Assembly (NCBI RefSeq): GCF_017581925.1
Contig: NZ_JAGEVG010000004.1
Span: 1-64,000 of the forward strand
Direction: 5' to 3'
Length of the DNA stretch: 64,000 bases
Source of the DNA: Gelidibacter pelagius
GTDB taxonomy: Bacteria; Bacteroidota; Bacteroidia; Flavobacteriales; Flavobacteriaceae
The position numbers and the translations under genes were made by a program. Below, piece after piece: positions 1-7,099 of the stretch. Each line of letters starts with the position of its first letter. Positions within the stretch are counted from its first letter, which is position 1. The notes beneath the pieces were generated by a model that was not told where the DNA came from, made no database searches, and was given only the letters and a program-made list of their open reading frames with translations.

Positions 1-516
1 AATGGTGATCGATAAGAAGGACTATAAACCGGCGACCTAAGTATTTTGATCATCATTTTAGCGAAAATTCATTCTAATTGCGCTAAAATGGTGATTGATA
101 AGAAGGACTATAAACCGGCGACCTAAGTATTTTGATCATCATTTTAGCGAAAATTCATTCCAAATGCGCTAAAATGGTGATTGATAAGAAGGACTATAAA
201 CCGGCGACCTAAGTATTTTGATCATCATTTTAGCGAAAATTCATTCTAATTGCGCTAACATGGTGATCGATAAGAAGAACTATAGACCGGCGACCTAAGT
301 ATTTTGATCATGATTTTAGCAAAAATTCATTCCAATTGCGCTAAAATGATGATTGATAAAAAAGACTATAAACCGACAACATAAATATTTTGATCATCAT
401 TTTAGTGAAAATTCACCCCAATTGTACTAAATTGGTGATTGGTAAAAAAAGAGTACAACCCTGTGACATAATATAATTGCTCATCATTTTAGCTAAAAAC
501 CCCAAATTGGCTTTAA
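1..516. repeat. 86-bp tandem repeat array, six copies plus a fading remnant
   Basis: Six head-to-tail copies begin at 1, 87, 173, 259, 345 and 431, each exactly 86 bp. Copies 1-3 are nearly identical, copies 4 and 5 carry scattered substitutions, and copy 6 is strongly diverged but has kept its length; traces continue to about 540. Each copy carries the arm ATCATCATTTTAGCG and, 17 nt later across the unit boundary, the complementary arm CGCTAAAATGGTGAT, so every junction can fold into a hairpin (first: 49-63 with 81-95). The period is not a multiple of three and no frame stays open, so the array is non-coding. Its left end lies outside the window. Function unknown. Confidence 0.95.
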
Positions 517-571
517 TCATGATTTAAAAAAACAGTGTAAGTCTGATATATAACTAATCTACATCCTGAAC

Positions 572-1996
572 ATGAAAGTCAATTATTTCAAATACCTACT
601 GACGTTATCAATTTGCTTTTTTTCTTTTTCAGTATTTTCTCAAAAGGAAGTCAAAAATAAAATTTCTGATTTTGGCACCTTGATGCCTATCGAAAGTGCC
701 AGCATTTATGTGCAAAATACGACCATCGGAACGGTTAGTAACGCCGATGGTAAATTTGTTCTATTGGTGCCAATTCAATTTGAAAACGACACCTTAGTCA
801 TTTCATCCATCGGGTACAAAAGTTTTAAAACACCCGTAAATGAGTTTGACAATTCTCAAGAAATTTACTTGGAAGAGGATATTGCTTCCTTAGATGAAAT
901 AGTACTGATTGCGGAAAACAGACCGAAAACAGCCAATGACATTGTACTCAGGGCCCTGGAAAGATTGTCTGTAAATATGCCTGAAACACCGTATATTCAA
1001 AAAGGTTTTTTACGTCATAAAGAACGAAACCGACGAGAGTTTAAGTGGCTCATCGAAAGTGCGATAACGGTTTATGATTCCAGCTATATGTCATCGGCGG
1101 CCTCCAATCTTAAAATAAATGTAGATCAAGTCAGAAAAAGCTATGATCTGCGTGATGTGGATAGCTTACTCACCTACACCGCCTATCTTAAGGAAAAAGC
1201 CAATAGAGGCAATCTCATGGCAAGAAACCTAAGAAGAGATACGATCAAAACATCTACTTTGGTGAAAGCCATCAAATGGAACGACACCAGAATCAATGGT
1301 CTCCAAAATTTATTTGAAAGTAAATTGAACGTCTTAAGAAATTCCAATAATAATCGTGCTTTGTTTGGTGAAGACATTTTAGACAGGCACCAATTCAGGT
1401 TAGACACTATTTTGGTTGACGATGATAGAAAGATTTATAAAATCGAGATTTCAGAAAGTTATAAATACATAAATCTGGAGACCAAAGGCATCTATAATGA
1501 TGGCTACCACGCTAAAGGATGGCTTTATATTTATTATGATAATTATGCCATTAAGAAATTGGAGTATGAATTGGTTGCTGCGTCAGACGCCCAAAAAAGC
1601 AGAAGCAAAACGCTTTTCGATACGAAGATCAACCATAAGTTGATAATGACTTTTAGAGAGTATGAAGATAAAATGTATCCTAACTATCTGTACTATGAAA
1701 CCCCAAAATTGGTGAATGTTGGGTACAAACCCACAAAGCCAGGGGAAGTAAATGATCCCGACGCCAATACAGATGAACGCTTTTACTATACGGTCCAAGA
1801 ATTATTGTTCACTGAAATCATTCTTGATCCAGAACAAATTGAAATGGCTTTAAGCCAGCCTTGGGATCCGGATATTTTCGCCGTAAAACCTTATAATAAG
1901 GACTTTTGGAGAAACTATAACACCTTGTTGGAAAGTGAGGAAGATGAAAAGTTGATTCAAGATTTGACCAAGCGATCTTCCTTGTATAAGGAGTAA
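572..1996 (+). CDS. Secreted carboxypeptidase-regulatory-like domain protein
   Basis: A 474-residue protein with a clear N-terminal signal peptide (about residues 1-23, ending FSVFSQ). Residues 28-105 resemble the carboxypeptidase D regulatory-like (transthyretin-fold) domain that opens many Bacteroidota envelope proteins: a variable segment, then VSNADGKF, then a DTLVISSIGYKSF strand. The remaining 370 residues are a mixed alpha/beta region rich in charged and aromatic residues without a motif I recognise, and there is no TonB-dependent receptor barrel. It probably acts in the periplasm or at the outer membrane; the substrate is unknown. The ATG at 572 is chosen because the signal peptide begins there. 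It sits alone between the 86-bp repeat array and rpsU. Confidence 0.85.
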   Translation: MKVNYFKYLLTLSICFFSFSVFSQKEVKNKISDFGTLMPIESASIYVQNTTIGTVSNADGKFVLLVPIQFENDTLVISSIGYKSFKTPVNEFDNSQEIYLEEDIASLDEIVLIAENRPKTANDIVLRALERLSVNMPETPYIQKGFLRHKERNRREFKWLIESAITVYDSSYMSSAASNLKINVDQVRKSYDLRDVDSLLTYTAYLKEKANRGNLMARNLRRDTIKTSTLVKAIKWNDTRINGLQNLFESKLNVLRNSNNNRALFGEDILDRHQFRLDTILVDDDRKIYKIEISESYKYINLETKGIYNDGYHAKGWLYIYYDNYAIKKLEYELVAASDAQKSRSKTLFDTKINHKLIMTFREYEDKMYPNYLYYETPKLVNVGYKPTKPGEVNDPDANTDERFYYTVQELLFTEIILDPEQIEMALSQPWDPDIFAVKPYNKDFWRNYNTLLESEEDEKLIQDLTKRSSLYKE

Positions 1997-2080
1997 CTTA
2001 TAAAGGTAAGTGTTGTTTTCACTCTGGTTTAGTGGTTTTTAAAGTTGATAAACTTTCGATTAATTATTTTTAAATATTAA

Positions 2081-2110
2081 TTGGAAATTATAATATACTT
2101 TTTATATTTG
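2081..2110 (+). promoter_or_regulatory. Bacteroidota-type promoter of rpsU
   Basis: TTG at 2081-2083 and TATATTTG at 2103-2110 are separated by 19 nt, which matches the Bacteroidota housekeeping consensus TTG-N19-TAnnTTTG exactly. It is 39 nt upstream of the rpsU start, so the leader would be about 30 nt and would contain the Shine-Dalgarno. Confidence 0.8.
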
Positions 2111-2130
2111 CAGCCTGAAAATTCTAAAAG

Positions 2131-2140
2131 AGAGGAGGTT
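2131..2140 (+). promoter_or_regulatory. Unusually strong Shine-Dalgarno of rpsU
   Basis: AGAGGAGGTT lies 8-10 nt before the rpsU ATG and is almost fully complementary to the 16S rRNA 3' end. No other gene in this window has a comparable site; tuf, rplK, rpoB and rpoC start after A/T-rich leaders. In Flavobacterium johnsoniae, ribosomes hide the anti-SD with the help of bS21, and bS21-free ribosomes preferentially translate SD-bearing rpsU, giving feedback control. The same logic is inferred here. Confidence 0.85.
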
Positions 2141-2148
2141 AAGACACT

Positions 2149-2343
2149 ATGTTAATAATACCAATTAAAGAAGGAGAAAATATAGATAGAGCGTTAAAGC
2201 GTTACAAACGAAAGTTTGATAAAACCGGTACGAAACGTCAATTGCAGACGCGTAAGCAATTTGACAAGCCTTCAGTTCTAAATAGAGCTTCTTTTCAAAA
2301 AGCACAATACATCCAAGGATTAAGAGATCGTGAAAATGTATAA
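2149..2343 (+). CDS. rpsU: 30S ribosomal protein bS21
   Basis: A 64-residue, highly basic protein starting MLIIPIKEGENIDRALKR, typical of the Bacteroidota form of bS21. In this phylum bS21 helps sequester the 3' tail of 16S rRNA on the 30S platform. The gene is a single transcription unit, with a consensus promoter at 2081-2110 and an intrinsic terminator at 2371-2397. The strong Shine-Dalgarno fixes the start at 2149 and is likely the regulatory element for autogenous control. The usual flavobacterial neighbours follow: a Xer recombinase and hpf. Confidence 0.96.
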   Translation: MLIIPIKEGENIDRALKRYKRKFDKTGTKRQLQTRKQFDKPSVLNRASFQKAQYIQGLRDRENV

Positions 2344-2370
2344 TTGTAAATTTGAAATCAAATAAAAGAG

Positions 2371-2397
2371 ATTCCTGCAGCCGCAGGAATTTTTTTT
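2371..2397 (+). terminator. Intrinsic terminator of rpsU
   Basis: Perfect 8-bp stem ATTCCTGC/GCAGGAAT with loop AGCC, followed directly by a run of seven T. It lies 27 nt after the rpsU stop. The stem sequence is the same as that of dispersed palindromes at 4230-4249 and 17663-17682. Confidence 0.88.
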
Positions 2398-2436
2398 GCC
2401 TTATATTTAATGAACCAAATTCAAATGTGATCATTA

Positions 2437-3348
2437 ATGTCTGAACTGAAATCACAATTCCATTCTTTTACCGAATACCTCCTACACGAAAAAAATTATT
2501 CAAAATTGACGGTGAAGGCTTATCTCACGGATCTTGAAGGTTTTTCAGTATTTATTAATGAGGAATATGACTCCAGTGCCATTAATGATGTCAATTATTC
2601 ACAAATAAGAAGTTGGATTGTTTTTTTGGTGGAACAAGAAATCTCCAATAGAAGTATCAATCGTAAAATTTCATCACTTAACTCTTATTTTAAATTTCTG
2701 ATTAAGACAGAAACTATTAAGGCCAACCCTCTATCCAAGCACAAAGCGTTAAAAACTACTAAAAAAGTTCAGATTCCATTTTCGAAAAAGGAAATGGAAG
2801 AGGTTATTCAAATTTTGGAATTGGAAACTGATTTTGAAGGATTGAGAAACCGCCTTATTGTGGAACTTTTTTACGCAACGGGGATTAGACGTATCGAACT
2901 TATTCAGATTAAGCTAAAAGATCTGGATCTAGCCAATAAAACTTTGAAGGTTCTCGGCAAGAGAAATAAAGAGCGTTTTGTGCCGTTAATTGATAGCGTA
3001 GTGATGACTGCAAATAATTATTTGCAGCTAAGAAATGAATTAGAAATTATAGAAGACAGGGAATATTTGATTTTAACTAAAAAAGGGTTAAAAATATATG
3101 AAACACTTGTTTACAGAATTATAAATGAGTATTTTAGTTTGGCTTCTAGTAAAGTAAAAAAGAGTCCACATATATTGAGGCATTCATTTGCGACTCATTT
3201 GCTTAATCAAGGAGCTGATTTAAATGCCGTTAAGGAATTGCTGGGGCATTCAAGCTTAGCAGCGACCCAAGTTTATACACATAATAGTATAGCAGAATTA
3301 AAGAAGGTGTATGCCAATGCGCACCCAAGAAGTAAAAATAATAACTAG
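2437..3348 (+). CDS. xerC: Tyrosine recombinase, XerC/XerD family
   Basis: A 303-residue tyrosine recombinase with an N-terminal SAM-like core-binding domain (about 5-90) and a C-terminal catalytic domain (about 112-295). All catalytic residues are visible: R151 in ATGIRRIEL, K175, H245 and R248 in HILRHSFATH, H271 in LLGHSS and nucleophile Y280 in QVYTH. Length and context (rpsU upstream, hpf downstream) match the chromosomal Xer protein of flavobacteria that resolves chromosome dimers at dif, rather than a mobile-element integrase. No attachment site or integron-like array is seen nearby. Whether it is the XerC- or XerD-equivalent cannot be told from sequence alone. Confidence 0.9.
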   Translation: MSELKSQFHSFTEYLLHEKNYSKLTVKAYLTDLEGFSVFINEEYDSSAINDVNYSQIRSWIVFLVEQEISNRSINRKISSLNSYFKFLIKTETIKANPLSKHKALKTTKKVQIPFSKKEMEEVIQILELETDFEGLRNRLIVELFYATGIRRIELIQIKLKDLDLANKTLKVLGKRNKERFVPLIDSVVMTANNYLQLRNELEIIEDREYLILTKKGLKIYETLVYRIINEYFSLASSKVKKSPHILRHSFATHLLNQGADLNAVKELLGHSSLAATQVYTHNSIAELKKVYANAHPRSKNNN

Positions 3349-3416
3349 TGTCTAACCAAATGAAAGCATGAAACGTTAATTATTTTGTGCTTTTAATTTA
3401 TTAAAAAATCGAACAG

Positions 3417-3719
3417 ATGAAAGTAAACACGCAATCAGTTAACTTTACAGCAGACAAGAAGTTGATCGACTTCATTCAGAAAAGAATGGATAAGTTAGAT
3501 TTGTTTTATGATAAAGTCATCCAATCAGATGTCTATCTTAAAGTCGAAAACACAAGTGATAAGGAAAATAAAATATTTGAAGCCAGAGTGAGCGTTCCAG
3601 GAGATAGTTTTGTGGTGAAGAAACAGTGTAAAACATTTGAGGAAGGGGTAGATATGGCCGTTTCATCTCTCGAAAGACAGTTAAAAAGGCGAAAAGAGAA
3701 ATTAAGATCACATATTTGA
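3417..3719 (+). CDS. hpf: Ribosome hibernation-promoting factor, short HPF/RaiA family
   Basis: A 100-residue protein covering the single HPF/RaiA ribosome-binding domain, with the conserved basic C-terminal helix (SSLERQLKRRKEKLR). Short HPF binds the 30S decoding centre and promotes inactive ribosome dimers in stationary phase; the long-HPF C-terminal dimerisation domain is absent. It is 68 nt after the recombinase and 43 nt before the promoter of the tRNA-tuf cluster, the standard flavobacterial arrangement. The ATG at 3417 gives the family's usual start (MKVNTQSVNF). Confidence 0.92.
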   Translation: MKVNTQSVNFTADKKLIDFIQKRMDKLDLFYDKVIQSDVYLKVENTSDKENKIFEARVSVPGDSFVVKKQCKTFEEGVDMAVSSLERQLKRRKEKLRSHI

Positions 3720-3741
3720 TAAAAATTTCTCTTAAAATGTT

Positions 3742-3770
3742 TTGAATAAAAAAATAAATCTCTACATTTG
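3742..3770 (+). promoter_or_regulatory. Promoter of the tRNA-tuf-ribosomal operon
   Basis: TTG at 3742-3744 and TACATTTG at 3763-3770 with an 18-nt spacer fit the Bacteroidota consensus. The predicted start is about 45 nt before tRNA-Thr at 3822, so this is probably the main promoter for the tRNA cluster. Confidence 0.75.
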
Positions 3771-3821
3771 CAGTCCGTTAGAAATAGCGGGCTTTTTTAT
3801 TGAAGTAAAAGTTCGTAAAAA

Positions 3822-3895
3822 GCCGATGTAGCTCAGCTGGCTAGAGCAGCTGATTTGTAATCAGCAGGTCGTGGGTTCGAGTCCCTCTATCGGCT
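3822..3895 (+). tRNA. tRNA-Thr (anticodon TGT)
   Basis: 74-nt cloverleaf: acceptor GCCGATG pairs with TATCGGC (one G-T), D arm GCTC/GAGC, anticodon stem around TTTGTAA giving TGT, and a T arm with GTTCGAG. Discriminator is T and CCA is not encoded. First tRNA of the cluster. Confidence 0.96.
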
Positions 3896-3961
3896 CTTTT
3901 AAAGTTCGACTCCCAATTATTGGGATTTGGAATTTAAAATTTGAAATTTTGAATTGTTTTT

Positions 3962-4043
<82 letters not shown>

Positions 4044-4070
4044 CAAAACTTTTAAATAAGCAGTTGTCAA

Positions 4071-4249
4071 AAGCTCGCTTTTGTAAAACTGCGTTTTAAA
4101 AGTTTTAGTAAGGGGTCACCCTTACGGATCACCGACCGAAGGGAGGTAATCCAAAATAATATGATAAGGCTTTTAAGCTCGCTTTTGTAGAACGGTGTTT
4201 TGAAAGTTTTAATAAGGGGTCACCCTTAAATTCCTGCGAAGGCAGGAAT
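4071..4249. repeat. Direct repeat pair and dispersed palindrome in the tRNA spacer
   Basis: A unit of about 55 bp beginning AAGCTCGCTTTTGTA and ending GGGGTCACCCTTA occurs twice, at 4071-4125 and 4175-4228. It shares no similarity with the tRNAs. It is followed by ATTCCTGC-GAAG-GCAGGAAT (4230-4249), a perfect 8-bp palindrome that recurs elsewhere in the window. This fills the 300-nt gap between tRNA-Tyr and tRNA-Gly; no gene is seen in it. Confidence 0.8.
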
Positions 4250-4343
4250 CTCAAGTTTTAGTTATGAATCATAGCCAAAGTTTGAAAACGTTCATTGAAT
4301 ATTGGAATTTGGAATTTTCTGTTTGGAATTTCCATGAAAAATT

Positions 4344-4416
4344 GCGGGAGTAGCTCAGTTGGTAGAGCGTCAGCCTTCCAAGCTGAATGTCGCCGGTTCG
4401 AACCCGGTCTCCCGCT
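4344..4416 (+). tRNA. tRNA-Gly (anticodon TCC)
   Basis: 73-nt cloverleaf: acceptor GCGGGAG with CTCCCGC, anticodon stem TCAGC/GCTGA enclosing CTTCCAA (anticodon TCC), T loop GGTTCGAACCC. Discriminator T. A reading frame on the opposite strand across it is an artefact. Confidence 0.96.
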
Positions 4417-4513
4417 CAAAGAGTGAGTGTCGTCACGCCGAAAGCGTGATCGCCCGCTCAAAAGAGTGAAATGTTGTCACGTCGCAATACGTGACCGGCC
4501 CTCTCAAAGAGTG
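4411..4513 (+). repeat. Two-hairpin tandem unit growing from the tRNA-Gly 3' end
   Basis: Units of 42 and 46 nt plus a partial third start at 4411, 4453 and 4499 with CCCGCTCAAA or a variant; the first of these is the 3' end of tRNA-Gly itself. Units 1 and 2 each hold a stem: GTCACGC/GCGTGAT (4432-4450) and GTCACGT/ACGTGAC (4476-4495). The differences between them keep pairing: the loop-closing C-G becomes T-A and the outer G-T becomes G-C. A similar stem TCACG/CGTGA lies downstream of tuf near 6010. Probably transcribed in the tRNA precursor; function unknown. Confidence 0.75.
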
Positions 4514-4620
4514 AGTCTTATGTTTTAGGATATAGGATTTACTATTCTGGATAAGTTTCAAGTTTCTTGTTACAACTTTTTGAACTTGAAATCAGAAACC
4601 TGAAACCACCAAACTCAATC

Positions 4621-4692
4621 GCCGGTGTAGCTCAGGGGTAGAGCGCTTCCTTGGTAAGGAAGAGGTCACGAGTTCAATTCTCGTCATTGGCT
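4621..4692 (+). tRNA. tRNA-Thr (anticodon GGT)
   Basis: 72-nt cloverleaf: acceptor GCCGGTG with CATTGGC (two G-T pairs), anticodon stem CTTCC/GGAAG enclosing TTGGTAA (anticodon GGT). It lies 65 nt upstream of tuf, the conserved tRNA-Thr/tuf junction. Confidence 0.95.
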
Positions 4693-4757
4693 CTTTTTAA
4701 ATAAGCAAAATTAAATTTTTGAACACTAATATAAATTAAGATTAAAATAAATTAAAC

Positions 4758-5945
4758 ATGGCAAAGGCAACTTTCGATCGTTCAAAACCTCACCTTAATA
4801 TAGGTACTATTGGACACGTGGATCACGGTAAAACAACTACGACAGCAGCTATTACTAAAGTATTAGCTGATGCAGGTTTTTCAGAAGCAAGATCATTTGA
4901 TCAAATTGATAACGCTCCAGAAGAAAAAGAAAGAGGTATTACAATTAATACATCACACGTTGAATATGCAACAGCAAATCGTCATTACGCTCACGTTGAC
5001 TGTCCAGGTCACGCGGATTACGTAAAGAACATGGTTACTGGTGCTGCTCAAATGGACGGCGCTATCCTAGTTGTTGCTGCAACAGATGGTCCAATGCCAC
5101 AAACACGTGAACACATCCTTTTAGGTCGCCAAGTTGGTATTCCTAGAATTGTTGTATTTATGAATAAAGTCGACTTGGTTGACGATCCAGAATTATTGGA
5201 ATTAGTTGAAATGGAAATCCGTGAATTATTATCATTCTATCAATATGATGGTGATAATGGACCGGTTGTTCAAGGTTCAGCTTTAGGTGCACTTAACGGT
5301 GAGCAAGAATGGGTTGATAAATTGTTGGAATTGATGGAAGCTGTTGATGCATGGATCGAAGAGCCAACAAGAGAAATTGATAAGCCTTTCTTAATGCCTA
5401 TTGAAGATGTATTCTCTATTACTGGTCGTGGAACTGTTGCTACAGGTCGTATCGAAACAGGTATAGCTAAAACTGGAGATCCAGTTGAAATTATCGGTAT
5501 GGGTGCAGAGAAATTAACTTCTACTGTAACTGGTATTGAAATGTTCCGTCAAATCCTTGATAGAGGTGAGGCTGGAGATAACGCAGGTATCTTATTGAGA
5601 GGTATTGAGAAAACTCAAATCTCAAGAGGTATGGTTATTGTTAAGCCAGGATCTGTTAAGCCACACGCTAAGTTTAAAGCTGAGGTTTATATCTTGAAAA
5701 AAGAAGAAGGTGGACGTCATACTCCATTCCATAATAACTACCGTCCTCAGTTTTACGTGCGTACAACTGACGTAACTGGAAACATTACGTTACCAGAAGG
5801 TGTTGAGATGGTAATGCCTGGAGATAACCTTACTATTCACGTTGAATTGATTCAATCAATTGCAATGACAGTAGGTTTACGTTTCGCAATTCGTGAAGGT
5901 GGACGTACAGTAGGTGCAGGTCAGGTAACTGAAATTTTAGACTAA
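4758..5945 (+). CDS. tuf: Translation elongation factor EF-Tu
   Basis: The 395-residue GTPase delivers aminoacyl-tRNA to the ribosomal A site. The G1 loop GHVDHGKT is at residues 19-26, effector RGITI at 59-63, G3 DCPGH at 81-85 and G4 NKVD at 136-139; beta-barrel domains 2 and 3 are complete to the end. The start is the family-standard [12 protein letters not shown], preceded by an A/T-only leader without Shine-Dalgarno. It lies between tRNA-Thr and tRNA-Trp and a hairpin follows the stop (5966-5993). It is the only tuf seen here. Confidence 0.98.
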   Translation: MAKATFDRSKPHLNIGTIGHVDHGKTTTTAAITKVLADAGFSEARSFDQIDNAPEEKERGITINTSHVEYATANRHYAHVDCPGHADYVKNMVTGAAQMDGAILVVAATDGPMPQTREHILLGRQVGIPRIVVFMNKVDLVDDPELLELVEMEIRELLSFYQYDGDNGPVVQGSALGALNGEQEWVDKLLELMEAVDAWIEEPTREIDKPFLMPIEDVFSITGRGTVATGRIETGIAKTGDPVEIIGMGAEKLTSTVTGIEMFRQILDRGEAGDNAGILLRGIEKTQISRGMVIVKPGSVKPHAKFKAEVYILKKEEGGRHTPFHNNYRPQFYVRTTDVTGNITLPEGVEMVMPGDNLTIHVELIQSIAMTVGLRFAIREGGRTVGAGQVTEILD

Positions 5946-5965
5946 TTATAATTTAAATATTCATT

Positions 5966-6000
5966 AAGGCGTCTTGATTTTTCAGGATGCCTTGATTTAT
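5966..6000 (+). terminator. Probable terminator or attenuator after tuf
   Basis: AAGGCGTCTTGA (5966-5977) pairs with TCAGGATGCCTT (5982-5993): 12 bp with two G-T pairs and loop TTTT. The tail GATTTATATTTAT is only moderately T-rich, so partial readthrough into tRNA-Trp and secE is plausible. Confidence 0.65.
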
Positions 6001-6063
6001 ATTTATCTGTCACGCTTTAAACGTGAGCTCAGCAACTGAGTCATTTAATAGTAGAAATTATAA

Positions 6064-6100
6064 TAAAAAGAAAAGGATGTTCATCATAGTTTTCTTTTTA
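6064..6100 (+). other. A/T hairpin abutting tRNA-Trp
   Basis: TAAAAAGAAAA (6064-6074) and TTTTCTTTTTA (6090-6100) form a perfect 11-bp stem with a 15-nt loop, ending 4 nt before tRNA-Trp. It could be a weak terminator or a tRNA 5'-processing aid; the sequence does not decide. Confidence 0.5.
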
Positions 6101-6104
6101 TAAT

Positions 6105-6177
6105 ACGGGTTTAGCTCAGTTGGTAGAGCACTGGTCTCCAAAACCAGGTGTCGTGAGTTCGAGTCTCTCAACCCGTG
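6105..6177 (+). tRNA. tRNA-Trp (anticodon CCA)
   Basis: 73-nt cloverleaf: acceptor ACGGGTT with AACCCGT, anticodon stem CTGGT/ACCAG enclosing CTCCAAA (anticodon CCA), discriminator G as usual for Trp. It is followed by secE after 88 nt, the conserved tRNA-Trp/secE linkage. Confidence 0.97.
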
Positions 6178-6265
6178 CAGAGCAATTTAGAACATTTGAT
6201 TTAAATGGTTTAAACGAAATTAATAGAGAATTAGAAGCTCTCATTATAAAATAAACACAACTGTA

Positions 6266-6460
6266 ATGGCAGGATTTGTAAATTATATATCAGAATCATT
6301 TGGTGAATTAAAGAACAATGTTACTTGGCCAACATGGGCTGAAGCGCAACGTTTAACCATAGTAGTAGCTGTTTTTTCAATCATATTTGCTTTGGCAATT
6401 TGGGGAGTTGATACGGTTTTTAGCGGAGTTATCGAAGCGTATTTCGACTGGATCAAGTAA
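6266..6460 (+). CDS. secE: Protein translocase subunit SecE
   Basis: A 64-residue short-form SecE: an amphipathic N-terminal helix with the conserved ELKNNVTWPTWAEAQR segment, then one membrane helix (about residues 29-50). SecE clamps SecY in the inner-membrane translocon. The gene is 14 nt upstream of nusG, the near-universal secE-nusG-rplK order, and 88 nt after tRNA-Trp. The ATG at 6266 gives the normal length for single-helix SecE. Confidence 0.96.
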   Translation: MAGFVNYISESFGELKNNVTWPTWAEAQRLTIVVAVFSIIFALAIWGVDTVFSGVIEAYFDWIK

Positions 6461-6474
6461 AATACAAATAAAGA

Positions 6475-7032
6475 ATGTCTGAAACTAGTGGAAATAAAAA
6501 GTGGTATGTTGTAAGGGCTGTAAGCGGTCAAGAAAACAAAATCAAAACCTATATAGAAAACGAAATCGCCCGTTTGGGTCTTGGAGATTATGTAGATCAA
6601 GTTTTGGTGCCTACTGAAAAAGTAATACAAATTCGTAACGGAAAAAAAATAAGCAAAGAAAAAGTTTATTTTCCTGGTTACATCATGATTCAAGCCAATT
6701 TAAGTGGTGAGATTCCTCATATTATAAAATCTATTACGAATGTAATTGGGTTTTTAGGAGAAGTAAAAGGTGGAGATCCTGTGCCTTTAAGACAGTCTGA
6801 AGTAAATAGGATGTTAGGTAAAGTAGATGAGCTTACTGTTGATGCAGACGCTAATGCAGCTATTCCTTTCACCATTGGAGAAACCGTCAAGGTAATTGAT
6901 GGGCCGTTCAATGGATTTGATGGAACCATCGAGAAAATAAATGAAGAAAAACGTAAACTTGAAGTAATGGTGAAGATTTTCGGAAGAAAAACACCGTTGG
7001 AATTGAGTTATATGCAAGTTGAAAAAGTTTAA
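6475..7032 (+). CDS. nusG: Transcription termination/antitermination factor NusG
   Basis: 185 residues. An NGN domain spans about 9-110 (KWYVVRAVSGQENKIKTYIE, VYFPGYIMIQ) and binds the RNA polymerase clamp; a C-terminal KOW domain (about 132-185, VKVIDGPFNGFDGTI) contacts Rho or ribosomal S10. NusG couples transcription and translation and modulates pausing and Rho termination. It is followed by a 67-nt spacer with a likely L1-binding hairpin before rplK. No insertion domain between NGN and KOW is present. Confidence 0.97.
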   Translation: MSETSGNKKWYVVRAVSGQENKIKTYIENEIARLGLGDYVDQVLVPTEKVIQIRNGKKISKEKVYFPGYIMIQANLSGEIPHIIKSITNVIGFLGEVKGGDPVPLRQSEVNRMLGKVDELTVDADANAAIPFTIGETVKVIDGPFNGFDGTIEKINEEKRKLEVMVKIFGRKTPLELSYMQVEKV

Positions 7033-7051
7033 TAATTGTTACAAATAGATC

Positions 7052-7084
7052 GTATGTCTTTTGGCTTCCAATGAAAAGATGTAC
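7052..7084 (+). promoter_or_regulatory. Candidate ribosomal protein L1 autoregulation hairpin
   Basis: In the nusG-rplK spacer GTATGTCTTTT (7052-7062) pairs with AAAAGATGTAC (7074-7084), 11 bp with two G-T pairs. Above it the 3' strand has a four-base bulge AATG (7070-7073), then GG/CC (7063-7064, 7068-7069) and loop CTT. Two helices separated by a 3'-side asymmetric loop containing ATGA, next to a GG/CC pair, is the recognition signature known for L1 on 23S rRNA and on L11-L1 mRNAs. The site is 15 nt before the rplK start. The assignment is an inference from shape and position. Confidence 0.55.
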
Positions 7085-7099
7085 ACTAAAAATTAAAAA

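Noticed and set aside
1-540. CRISPR array
   Set aside because: The repeats are contiguous 86-bp units without unique spacers, and no cas genes are nearby.
2437-3348. Phage or integrative-element integrase
   Set aside because: Neighbours are rpsU and hpf, as for the housekeeping Xer protein, and no att duplication or cargo genes were seen.
4258-4461. 67-codon minus-strand frame with RPGSNRRHSAWKADALPTELLP
   Set aside because: It lies antisense to tRNA-Gly; this peptide is a well-known artefact of tRNA regions.
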